DNA of 15,277 nucleotides from an uncultured Parabacteroides sp. GTDB taxonomy: Bacteria > Bacteroidota > Bacteroidia > Bacteroidales > Tannerellaceae. This document shows, in pieces, positions 1-5,823 of this stretch (its first letter is position 1; each line of letters opens with the position of its first letter). The notes beneath the pieces are model-generated. The model ran no database searches. It was not told the DNA's origin and worked only from the letters and a program-made list of their open reading frames with translations. The translations under genes were made by a program, and so were the position numbers. The stretch spans positions 1-15,277 of the forward strand of contig NZ_CAJJWO010000099.1 in the NCBI RefSeq assembly GCF_905196875.1, in the 5' to 3' direction.

Positions 1-175
1 ACACGAAATCATCATAATTCTTAATACCCGTTACCTTTATGTCGGCAATCTTATATCTCTTTGGATTATTATAAGAAATGTCCGGTACAGTCCCTTTTGT
101 TTGATCATTTTGTGCAAAACCAGCTACATTAAAAAAAAGTATTAGTGAGAATGTTATTGAATAAATTATCCTCAT
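1..175 (-). CDS. bamA: BamA/Omp85-family outer-membrane assembly factor, N-terminal fragment
   Basis: This is the first 58 codons of a gene that continues past the left edge. The protein starts with a signal peptide (MRIIYSITFSLILF, then a small-residue stretch ending GFAQ), a short linker, and YKIADIKVTGIKNYDDFV. That last segment matches the start of the first POTRA domain of Bacteroidetes BamA proteins. Family knowledge: BamA folds beta-barrel proteins into the outer membrane using periplasmic POTRA domains and a C-terminal barrel, neither complete here. The start is the ATG whose complement lies at 173-175. In many Bacteroidales bamA follows uppS, but here the upstream gene is an FMN-binding protein about 195 bp away, so this could be a paralogue (BamA/TamA-like). 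The gene symbol is therefore tentative. Confidence 0.7.
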   Translation of the reverse strand, partial: MRIIYSITFSLILFFNVAGFAQNDQTKGTVPDISYNNPKRYKIADIKVTGIKNYDDFV

Positions 176-294
176 ATCAAATCATCATTTTAGTTTTATT
201 TATTTTGTTTTCTCATTAAGATATACAGTTTGGTAGGTGAATACTCAGTGAGAATAGATGATTATTTTAATAGAGAATATGTTTTGGATCAAGT

Positions 295-323
295 CAAAGG
301 TAGGTTCAAACACATAGAACAAA
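295..323 (-). promoter_or_regulatory. Putative Bacteroidales-type promoter for the bamA-like gene
   Basis: Read on the minus strand, TACCTTTG (302 to 295) is an exact match to the Bacteroidales -7 consensus TAnnTTTG. A TTTG at 323-320 lies 17 nt upstream, slightly closer than usual for the -33 element. It would give a leader of about 110 nt before the ATG at 175. The assignment rests on motif match and position only. Confidence 0.35.
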
Positions 324-369
324 CTATTTTTTGCTATGCATGTTTCTGATTACTTCTATGCATAATGCA

Positions 370-777
370 TTATACTTTCTCCTTTACGAATTTATGGCCG
401 ATCCAGTAGGTTGCCTGCTCGGCGGTGAACTTCAGAATGCAATATTCCGGGTCGTCTACTCCTTTGGGGAAGTGCTCATAGAACCAGTCCACCCAGAGGG
501 CTTTCTTTTCTGTTGTATCGTTCACGATCGTTATTGCGCCGGTCAGCGTCACACTGTCGCCTTCCTTGAAGAAAGAGACACCGGCTTTCGGGTTGTCGAT
601 AAAATTCTTTGTCTTTTCAGAACTTGTTCCCGTTGAAAACCAGATCGTATCGATCCCGTCTGTCTTGATCTTCGAAACGACTACGGGACGTGGATAACCA
701 TGTTGGTCGATGGAGGCTAATGATACAACCTCGCAATTATTCAGCAATTCGATTGCTTCTTGTTTGATCTTTTCCAT
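370..777 (-). CDS. Pyridoxamine 5'-phosphate oxidase-like FMN-binding split-barrel protein
   Basis: A 135-residue protein with the layout of the short general-stress or PPOX-like split-barrel family. An N-terminal helix precedes a strand with CEVVSLASIDQHGYPRPVVV (about residues 15-34). Next comes IWFSTGTSSEKTKNFIDNPKAGVSF (about 45-70), the region that in relatives contacts the FMN phosphate. The C-terminal half contains WVDWFYEHFPKG and YCILKFTAEQATYWIG. Family knowledge: these cytoplasmic proteins bind flavin (FMN or F420) and reduce small molecules. They usually lack true pyridoxamine phosphate oxidase activity, and the substrate cannot be told from sequence. It has its own upstream -7 motif, 74 nt downstream of the araC-type gene on the same strand. 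Confidence 0.85.
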   Translation of the reverse strand: MEKIKQEAIELLNNCEVVSLASIDQHGYPRPVVVSKIKTDGIDTIWFSTGTSSEKTKNFIDNPKAGVSFFKEGDSVTLTGAITIVNDTTEKKALWVDWFYEHFPKGVDDPEYCILKFTAEQATYWIGHKFVKEKV

Positions 778-801
778 AAAACTCTTTTATTGTTTCGGGG
801 A

Positions 802-809
802 CAAACATA
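802..809 (-). promoter_or_regulatory. Putative -7 element for the FMN-binding protein gene
   Basis: On the minus strand this reads TATGTTTG, an exact TAnnTTTG match 24 nt before the start codon, implying a leader of about 20 nt. A clear -33 TTTG is not visible upstream, so only the -7 half is supported. Confidence 0.4.
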
Positions 810-851
810 GGGGAAACTTTGCGGTTGCTATTGTAAAAAATCGACTTTTTT

Positions 852-1661
852 CTATTCCAGGTAGGTAAGCGGATCGTCTTCAGGTATCGGTAAAGATATG
901 AAAGCGGAGGGATTGCTTCCCGATAACTTCCTGAATTCCTTGATAAAATGGGACTGGTCGTAGTAGCCGCAGTCGATGGCCAATTGCTGCATATCTGTAT
1001 CTTTTATGCTTCTTAGTACGCGTGTCGCGTACCTGAATTTGGTGATCCTGCTGAATTCTTTTGGGGTATATCCGGTAGTATGTTTGAACTTGCGTTCGAA
1101 ATGGCGCTGGCCGAGATATAATTGGTCGGTCAGTTCCCTGATAGGCATCATCCCGTTCGACCGGATGATCAGCCGGGTTGCCTGCAACATCTGGCGGTCT
1201 ATGGGAAAGATACCGGACAGGCGGGCGAGAAGGTGCTTTTCTATTATCCGTATGCGTTCCTGCAACGACTCTTTTTCGCATAACATTTCTGCGAAACCGT
1301 CGTCGAAAAGCATATTCAATTCGGAAGCGTTGATCCTCATATCGGTAAACTCTCCGAGGGGAGCTTTGATGAATGCAGCCAATCCGCAAGGGGAGAAGCG
1401 TACCCCCATCATGTGAAGGCGGGTCGAGCGCGTGACTAGTTCGGAATAAACCCGCATGGGACCGACAAAATAAAAGCGGTAAGGCTGCATAATCATTTCA
1501 CCATCCAGCGGTTGCGACGGTTGCTGGATGGAAAATATAAAATCCGCGCATCCGTCAGGTAATATCTTATAACGTATGTCGTATTCGGTTTCGCCTTTAA
1601 TCTCCCAATATTTGTCGATATAGGGAGCCAGCAACGGGCATGGGGAATATTCCTGATACAT
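852..1661 (-). CDS. AraC-family transcriptional regulator with N-terminal DUF6597-like domain
   Basis: A 269-residue regulator. The N-terminal part (about 1-110) begins MYQEYSPCPLLAPYIDKYWE and contains ILPDGCADFIFS and GVRFSPCGLAAFI. This pattern is typical of the ligand or sensor domain fused to many Bacteroidetes AraC proteins. The C-terminal part carries the two AraC helix-turn-helix units. The first is near 175-196 (IRELTDQLYLGQRHFERKFK) and the second near 224-247, ending in the family signature with GYYDQSHFIKEFRKLSG and NPSAF. It binds DNA and probably controls nearby or distant genes; its ligand and targets are unknown. Only 38 bp separate it from the upstream small zinc-ribbon gene on the same strand and no TAnnTTTG lies in that gap, so the two are probably co-transcribed. 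Confidence 0.9.
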   Translation of the reverse strand: MYQEYSPCPLLAPYIDKYWEIKGETEYDIRYKILPDGCADFIFSIQQPSQPLDGEMIMQPYRFYFVGPMRVYSELVTRSTRLHMMGVRFSPCGLAAFIKAPLGEFTDMRINASELNMLFDDGFAEMLCEKESLQERIRIIEKHLLARLSGIFPIDRQMLQATRLIIRSNGMMPIRELTDQLYLGQRHFERKFKHTTGYTPKEFSRITKFRYATRVLRSIKDTDMQQLAIDCGYYDQSHFIKEFRKLSGSNPSAFISLPIPEDDPLTYLE

Positions 1662-1699
1662 AATAACGGGTTACGCGGTTTAATTTCTCTTGCTGGGGT

Positions 1700-1855
1700 T
1701 CAGGCTTTTTTCCAACGTTTCAACTGCGGAAAATAATATTGCATTCCGGCCAAAGCCTCTTCCTTGGTGTAACTTTTGCCGTTGTCCTGGTTGGTTCCGA
1801 AATCGGTTTCGTTGACAAGTGGCATTCCACAACTCTGGCAATAATTAGGTTCCAT
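1700..1855 (-). CDS. Small zinc-ribbon protein, apparently internally deleted
   Basis: A 51-codon ORF, ATG at 1855 and TGA at 1702-1700. It begins MEPNYCQSCGMPLVNETDFG, with the CxxCGMPL knuckle at residues 6-13, and ends with EEALAGMQYYFPQLKRWKK. Both ends match the putative zinc-ribbon family (Zn_ribbon_2-like) common in gut bacteria. As I recall the family, full-length members are about 80-90 residues with a second CxxC roughly 20 residues after the first. Here there are no further cysteines and the GTNxD region joins directly to the C-terminal helix. The frame is intact, so it may be a shortened but expressed protein or a decaying one. It likely leads an operon with the araC-type gene. 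Confidence 0.7.
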   Translation of the reverse strand: MEPNYCQSCGMPLVNETDFGTNQDNGKSYTKEEALAGMQYYFPQLKRWKKA

Positions 1856-1892
1856 GTTCTTAAAATTAATTTATGAGGTTCTTACTTTCCTA

Positions 1893-1900
1893 CAAATATA
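1893..1900 (-). promoter_or_regulatory. Putative -7 element for the zinc-ribbon/araC operon
   Basis: On the minus strand this reads TATATTTG, an exact TAnnTTTG match, 37 nt before the zinc-ribbon start codon. It sits back to back with the plus-strand element at 1924-1931, in a very AT-rich stretch. No clear -33 TTTG was found. Confidence 0.45.
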
Positions 1901-1923
1901 AAATATTTTTCAAAATTTAATTA

Positions 1924-1931
1924 TACCTTTG
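1924..1931 (+). promoter_or_regulatory. Putative -7 element for the TIM-barrel protein gene
   Basis: TACCTTTG matches TAnnTTTG exactly and lies 21 nt before the ATG at 1953, implying a leader of about 15 nt. The expected -33 position has a T-rich run (about 1904-1910) rather than a clean TTTG. Confidence 0.5.
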
Positions 1932-1952
1932 GAGACTTTAAATAATTAGACC

Positions 1953-2888
1953 ATGATAAATAGAAGAAATTTCCTGAGAAATGCTTCCCTGTTAACCCTT
2001 GGCGGCCTGGTGGCCGGAAAGATGGGAGTATCACACGCAGCCAGCCCTGTTAATATGGGAACGACTGCAAAGAAAAGTATCGGTTTGCAGATTTATTCCC
2101 TGGGGGGTGAACTCACCAAGGATGTACCTGCCGGAATGAAAAAAATCAAACAGATTGGTTATTCAACGCTTGAACTTGCCGGATACAACGATGGGAAGAT
2201 CAACGGCATGGATATGATGGAGTTTAAAAAGATAGCAGAAGATAACGGATTGAAGATCACCAGTTCGCATGTTAATCCCCCCACAGGGACATATACCCCG
2301 GAAAATCGACAGTCAATCATGGAATTCTGGAAGAAAACGGCCGACGATCATGCCAAACTGGGCGTGAAGTATCTTGTGCAACCTGGCCAGCCCAGTACAC
2401 GTAGTGTGGAAGAGGTAGCCTACGTGTGCGACACTTTTAACGAAGCCGGAAAGATCATGAAAGCGGCTGGTATTCCTTTTGGATATCATAACCATGACTT
2501 CGAATTTGCAAGGGTAGTGCCCGGTGGCAAGGAGGCTGTCTTCAACCGTCATAACAAAGGTGAAATAATCTACGATCTGTTCTTGAAAGGAACAGACCCT
2601 TCACTGGTCTTTTTTGAAATGGACGTTTACTGGACCGTGATCGGTCAGAATGATCCGGTGGAATATATGAAGAAATATCCCGATCGCATCCGGTTATTGC
2701 ATATCAAGGATCGTGCTATTCTGGGACAATCCGGATTCATGAACTTCGAAAAGATTTTTGAACAAGCTTATAAGAATAAGATTAAAGAATATTATGTAGA
2801 GCTGGAAGGTATGCCAGATAACCGTACCCAATTTGAAGGGGTGAAGGATTGTGCCGCTTATTTACTGAAGGCACCGTTTGTGAAGTGA
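1953..2888 (+). CDS. Exported xylose-isomerase-like TIM-barrel protein (sugar phosphate isomerase/epimerase family)
   Basis: A 311-residue protein. The N-terminus MINRRNFLRNASLLTLGG has an RR-x-F-L motif and hydrophobic core like a Tat signal, with possible cleavage after SHA (residue 29). Residues from about 42 on form an AP-endonuclease-2/xylose-isomerase-like barrel. It has LELAGY (73-78), SSH (104-106), YHNHDFEF (178-185), FFEMDVYW (220-227), LLHIKD (248-253) and YVELEG (281-286), which carry the acidic and His residues that bind a divalent metal in this family. Such exported proteins in Bacteroidetes are thought to isomerise, epimerise or cleave sugars in the periplasm, some in 3-keto-glycoside pathways, but the substrate cannot be read from sequence. 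It stands alone between its own promoter and a strong terminator. Confidence 0.88.
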   Translation: MINRRNFLRNASLLTLGGLVAGKMGVSHAASPVNMGTTAKKSIGLQIYSLGGELTKDVPAGMKKIKQIGYSTLELAGYNDGKINGMDMMEFKKIAEDNGLKITSSHVNPPTGTYTPENRQSIMEFWKKTADDHAKLGVKYLVQPGQPSTRSVEEVAYVCDTFNEAGKIMKAAGIPFGYHNHDFEFARVVPGGKEAVFNRHNKGEIIYDLFLKGTDPSLVFFEMDVYWTVIGQNDPVEYMKKYPDRIRLLHIKDRAILGQSGFMNFEKIFEQAYKNKIKEYYVELEGMPDNRTQFEGVKDCAAYLLKAPFVK

Positions 2889-2911
2889 TAACCTAATCGA
2901 ACAACTTATGG

Positions 2912-2942
2912 GCCGGTACGGGAAACTGTACCGGCTTTTTTT
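2912..2942 (+). terminator. Rho-independent terminator after the TIM-barrel gene
   Basis: GCCGGTAC (2912-2919) pairs perfectly with GTACCGGC (2928-2935). A GU and a GC pair extend the stem to a GAAA tetraloop (2922-2925), and seven T follow at 2936-2942. This is a textbook intrinsic terminator 23 bp after the stop codon. Confidence 0.93.
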
Positions 2943-2947
2943 GTAAT

Positions 2948-3061
2948 TCCACACACTGGGGTGGGGAAAAATTCTACACTTCCACACTTTGTCTACACCT
3001 GCTGTTTTTAATACTGTTTTCTGGTAAAATGTGTAACTATCTTATAATTAGTGGAGTGTGG
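2948..3061. other. Cluster of YACAC/GTGTR motifs upstream of the sigma-54 promoter
   Basis: Short YACAC units occur at about 2949-2955, 2975-2979, 2983-2987 and 2994-2998. Opposite-oriented copies are GTGTA at 3031-3035 and AGTGTGG at 3055-3061; the latter is the exact complement of CCACACT at 2982-2988. The cluster lies about 50-165 bp before the predicted sigma-54 start site, where enhancer-binding activators usually bind. No ORF covers this stretch. A role as an upstream activating sequence is inference. Confidence 0.3.
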
Positions 3062-3086
3062 CGCATTTAACGACTTCTGTCCATTT

Positions 3087-3102
3087 TGGCATGCCGTTTG
3101 CA
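3087..3102 (+). promoter_or_regulatory. Sigma-54 (RpoN) type -24/-12 promoter
   Basis: TGGCATGCCGTTTGCA agrees with the sigma-54 consensus TGGCACG-N4-TTGCW at every position but one (T for C). GG at 3088-3089 and GC at 3100-3101 are separated by exactly ten bases. The predicted start site is about 3113. No protein-coding gene lies downstream on the plus strand before the terminator at 3246, so its product appears to be a short RNA. Transcription would need an enhancer-binding activator encoded elsewhere. Confidence 0.72.
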
Positions 3103-3112
3103 CTATTCGTAA

Positions 3113-3284
3113 GCGTAGGGGAAACAACTGTTCCCCCTCCCTAAAAATGATGATGAAGTTTAGAATTTAGAATAAGTGTAAGTATCTATCTCCCGATATT
3201 GTTTTCTAATATGTATTAGATTAGCAAAAACTTATCGATTGATAAAAGCCGTTCCGCCTGAGAAGGTAGAACGGCTTCTTTTTT
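3113..3284 (+). ncRNA. Candidate sigma-54-driven small RNA
   Basis: The interval from the predicted sigma-54 start to the end of the terminator T-tract is about 170 nt. It contains a series of inverted repeats: GGGGAA/TTCCCC (3118-3123 with 3131-3136), TATC-TCCC-GATA (3187-3198), TCTAATA-TG-TATTAGA (3205-3220), TTATC-GATT-GATAA (3232-3245) and the terminator stem. The only plus-strand ORF seen is a 7-codon one starting with three ATG codons at 3147. A tiny leader peptide or relic of a lost gene is an alternative. No known RNA family was recognised. Expression is unproven. Confidence 0.5.
3246..3284 (+). terminator. Intrinsic terminator shared by the candidate sRNA and the convergent nuclease gene
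   Basis: AAGCCGTTC (3246-3254) pairs with GAACGGCTT (3269-3277). After a two-base mismatch an inner CCT/AGG stem closes a GAGA tetraloop at 3260-3263. On the plus strand it is followed by CTTTTTT, a strong T-tract. On the minus strand the stem lies directly after the nuclease stop codon but its T-tract (TTTTATC) is weaker. The better fit to plus-strand termination supports a plus-strand transcript arriving here. Confidence 0.88.
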
Positions 3285-4416
3285 ATAGTTGCAGCGAGTT
3301 TGATAGTTTCTCCAGCCAGGCTGGCAAGGTGTTCAGGTGGTTGATGCGTTCGTTTATGTAAGCAGGGGCGAAGAGGTTTATCTGTAAGTCTTTGCATTTC
3401 TCCTGCAAATGTTCCTCCACAGGATAATAACTGGCCAGTACAGCCAGAGAAATATCGCCTCCGTAGGTTTCGCGAACAGCGTCTACCTTGTAAATATCGT
3501 TTTGGGTGACTTGCCCGGATTTACACTCTATAAAGATCAACTGTTGCTGGTTGTTGAGCAGCACGTCTACCTCGTTCTTGGTCCTTGAGGTGTCGGTTTC
3601 CGTGCGGAAGACAACGCTTTGCCATACTTCGGGGTGTGATGTATGGTGCTGGCTCCATGTTCTGACCTTGTGCGCAACCAGTGTCTCCCACCAACGACCT
3701 TTGAAGAACAGCATGCTGGCGTTGGGAGTGACCAGCTTCAGCAGCACATGGTTTTGCTGGGCTATCAGGAGGGTCCCCTGGCGAAGCTTGAAGCGAAGCC
3801 CATTTTTGAAGACCCGTGAGGAGGGTAGGCGAGAAACCTCCCGGTTGCAGAACAGGTTGAAAAACTTTTGGATCATGGTGTGTTCTTTCGGGTATTGTTC
3901 GATGAACTGCTTGATCAGTGTAGAGGCCTGTATGTCGATGTCGCTCAGTTGTTTCGCATCACGGTAGTCGGAGAGCTGGTTTCCACTGAGGCCCAGTATC
4001 TCTTTATTGTCCAGTAGGCTCTTCATCGGTCGCTTCTCGAAGTTGTCTAGCCACACGAGGTCACCCAGTTGGGTGAGATAGAAGGCCGGTACATTGTGCT
4101 CCTTCGCGATGGTAAAGGCGGCGAAAGCCATCAGCTTTGTACCTTCCGACAGGTTGTAGGCGAAATCGTCCGAAGGATAAGTTGCATGTATCTTCCGGCA
4201 GACGTTGCGTACGTCTTCCCCGTCATAGGGTTCGGTGTGGTAAAGCGTGCGACGCACGGAAGCGGGGAGGAGCGGGAATAAGGGGCCGGCCACGTCTTTC
4301 GTTTCGTTGGTACAAAGCAGGTGGATGTGGTCGGGCGCGAATTCTTTTATCCCATGGTATACAGAGGTGATATCTTTCCCGAGTAATATGATCTGATGTT
4401 TCATGTTGTATATCAT
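3283..4416 (-). CDS. CARF-domain PD-(D/E)XK nuclease, Card1/Can2-like (DUF1887 family)
   Basis: A 377-residue protein with two domains. The N-terminal half has MKHQIILLGKDITSVYHGIK (from residue 5) and NLSEGTKLMAFAAF (88-101). The xGTK segment is the ring-nucleotide contact region of CARF domains. The C-terminal half has GRWWETLVAHKVR (240-252), NEVDVLL (281-287) and IFIECKSG (294-301). D284, E297 and K299 form the PD-(D/E)XK triad, and E244 fits the helix of the same fold. Length and order match Card1/Can2, which in type III CRISPR immunity are activated by cyclic tetra-adenylate to cut nucleic acids. No cas genes or CRISPR repeats are in the window. Met5 (complement at 4402-4404) aligns better with the family N-terminus and may be the true start, giving 373 residues. 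Confidence 0.87.
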   Translation of the reverse strand: MIYNMKHQIILLGKDITSVYHGIKEFAPDHIHLLCTNETKDVAGPLFPLLPASVRRTLYHTEPYDGEDVRNVCRKIHATYPSDDFAYNLSEGTKLMAFAAFTIAKEHNVPAFYLTQLGDLVWLDNFEKRPMKSLLDNKEILGLSGNQLSDYRDAKQLSDIDIQASTLIKQFIEQYPKEHTMIQKFFNLFCNREVSRLPSSRVFKNGLRFKLRQGTLLIAQQNHVLLKLVTPNASMLFFKGRWWETLVAHKVRTWSQHHTSHPEVWQSVVFRTETDTSRTKNEVDVLLNNQQQLIFIECKSGQVTQNDIYKVDAVRETYGGDISLAVLASYYPVEEHLQEKCKDLQINLFAPAYINERINHLNTLPAWLEKLSNSLQL

Positions 4417-4432
4417 ATATGAATTAAAGTGC

Positions 4433-4440
4433 TAAATGTA
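4433..4440 (-). promoter_or_regulatory. Possible -7 element for the Card1-like gene
   Basis: On the minus strand this reads TACATTTA, one base off TAnnTTTG. It would place the start site only about 10 nt before Met1 and about 22 nt before Met5, mildly favouring Met5 as the start. It lies about 22 bp from the oppositely directed element at 4463-4470. Confidence 0.3.
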
Positions 4441-4462
4441 GCATTATTTTCGATATAATTCA

Positions 4463-4470
4463 TATCTTCG
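4463..4470 (+). promoter_or_regulatory. Possible -7 element for the CNNM/CorC transporter gene
   Basis: TATCTTCG is one base off TAnnTTTG and lies 30 nt before the ATG at 4501. No good -33 TTTG was found upstream. Confidence 0.35.
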
Positions 4471-4500
4471 CTCCCTAATCAATCGCTGTTTAGATAGCAA

Positions 4501-5769
4501 ATGGAAATATTTATTATTATTGGCCTTATCTTGTTGAATGGTATTTTGTCTATGTCTGAAATCGCTCTCGTATCTGCCCGTAAGGCCCGGTTGGAACTGG
4601 AGGCAAAAAGAGGTAATAAATCTGCGCAAACAGCCCTGAAGTTGGCTGGTGAACCCGATCGTTTCTTATCTACTATCCAGATCGGTATTACGCTAATCGG
4701 AATCCTGACCGGTTTGTATTCAGGAGAGGCGTTTGCCTATAACCTGGCAGAAGTGGTACGTCATGTGCCAGCTTTCGAGCCCTATGCGCTTGGATTATCA
4801 AAGACTGTAATCGTTATAATCGTTACTTATCTGACTCTTATCATGGGCGAACTCGTACCGAAACGTATCGGTATGGGATATGCGGAACGTGTATCCATGC
4901 TTGTGGCCAAGCCGATGTACTTGCTCTCGAAGCTGGCTTCCCCCTTTGTGTGGTTGCTGTCGAAAAGTACCGCTCTTACGATTAAGATAACCGGTATCAA
5001 GGCGAACGAAGAGAATAAAGTGACGGAAGAAGAAATCAAGGCGATCGTGAAGGAAGGCTTCGATGGTGGCGAGGTACAAGAAGTGGAGCAGGATATCGTT
5101 GAACGTGTCTTTAACCTGGGCGACCGCAATGTCGGCTCAATCATGACGCACCGTAGTGACCTGGTGTGGCTGGATGTTACGGATAGTATCGAGAAGATCC
5201 GCGAAAAGGTGCAGGAGAATTTGTATAACATTTATCCGGTTGCTTCGGAAAAGTTCGATAATATCAAAGGAGTCGTTTATCTTAAAGATCTATTCGGTCG
5301 GATCGACGAGCCTGATTTTTCACTCGAAGAAGTGATACGTCAGGCTCAGTACCTGCCTGAAAACCAGAGCGTATATAATGCACTCGAGCAGTTTAAGCAG
5401 GCACGCGTGAAATATGGTATCGTAACGGACGAGTTCGGTGGTATACAAGGTATTGTAACCCTCAAGGATATTATGGAAGGCCTGATCGGCCAGGTGCCCG
5501 AAATGGGCGAGGAGGCCGAGATCACACAGCGGGCCGATGGTACATGGCTGGTCGACGGACAGTATAACTTCTATGACTTCCTGGAATATTTCGATATGGA
5601 AGATCTCTATGCCGAACATGATTACAATACATTAAGCGGCTTGATCCTCGAGATCCTCGAACGTGTTCCGAAAACGGGGGAGACATTAAGTTGGCTAACC
5701 TTCCAGTTTGAGATTGTGGACATGGACGGTGCACGTATCGATAAAGTATTGGTTTCAAAGATAGATTAA
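4501..5769 (+). CDS. Hemolysin-family CNNM/CBS/CorC_HlyC membrane transporter
   Basis: A 422-residue protein with the standard three-part layout. The first part is a CNNM (DUF21) membrane domain, about residues 1-165, with GILSMSEIALVSARKARLE (14-32), RFLSTIQIGITLIGILTG (54-71) and MGELVPKRIG (115-124). Next is a CBS-domain pair, about 210-335, with VGSIMTHRSDLVWLD and YGIVTDEFGGIQGIVTLKDI. Last is a CorC_HlyC transporter-associated domain, about 345-422, with WLVDGQYNFYDFLEYF. Family knowledge: these inner-membrane proteins take part in Mg2+/Co2+ homeostasis, probably efflux, with adenine nucleotides bound at the CBS pair. The old name hemolysin is historical and does not imply toxin activity. 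It is monocistronic, ending at a bidirectional terminator shared with trkA. Confidence 0.92.
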   Translation: MEIFIIIGLILLNGILSMSEIALVSARKARLELEAKRGNKSAQTALKLAGEPDRFLSTIQIGITLIGILTGLYSGEAFAYNLAEVVRHVPAFEPYALGLSKTVIVIIVTYLTLIMGELVPKRIGMGYAERVSMLVAKPMYLLSKLASPFVWLLSKSTALTIKITGIKANEENKVTEEEIKAIVKEGFDGGEVQEVEQDIVERVFNLGDRNVGSIMTHRSDLVWLDVTDSIEKIREKVQENLYNIYPVASEKFDNIKGVVYLKDLFGRIDEPDFSLEEVIRQAQYLPENQSVYNALEQFKQARVKYGIVTDEFGGIQGIVTLKDIMEGLIGQVPEMGEEAEITQRADGTWLVDGQYNFYDFLEYFDMEDLYAEHDYNTLSGLILEILERVPKTGETLSWLTFQFEIVDMDGARIDKVLVSKID

Positions 5770-5795
5770 TCTATTGTTTTGACCGGAAAGAAAAG

Positions 5796-5823
5796 GCGGG
5801 TTCCCTAAGGACCCGCTTTTTTT
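5796..5823. terminator. Bidirectional terminator between the CNNM transporter and trkA
   Basis: GCGGGTTCC and GGACCCGC form a stem (about 5796-5816) with one bulge and a short CTAA loop, followed by seven T at 5817-5823 on the plus strand. On the minus strand the stem is followed by CCTTTTCTTT, so it can also end the trkH-trkA transcript, whose stop codon overlaps the T-tract. Confidence 0.88.

Noticed and set aside
976..1416. A 146-codon open frame on the plus strand
   Set aside because: It is antisense to the AraC regulator, whose two helix-turn-helix units are clear. The plus frame has no domain character.
4137..4370. A 77-codon plus-strand frame inside the Card1-like gene
   Set aside because: It is arginine- and glycine-rich shadow coding opposite a well-supported CARF domain.
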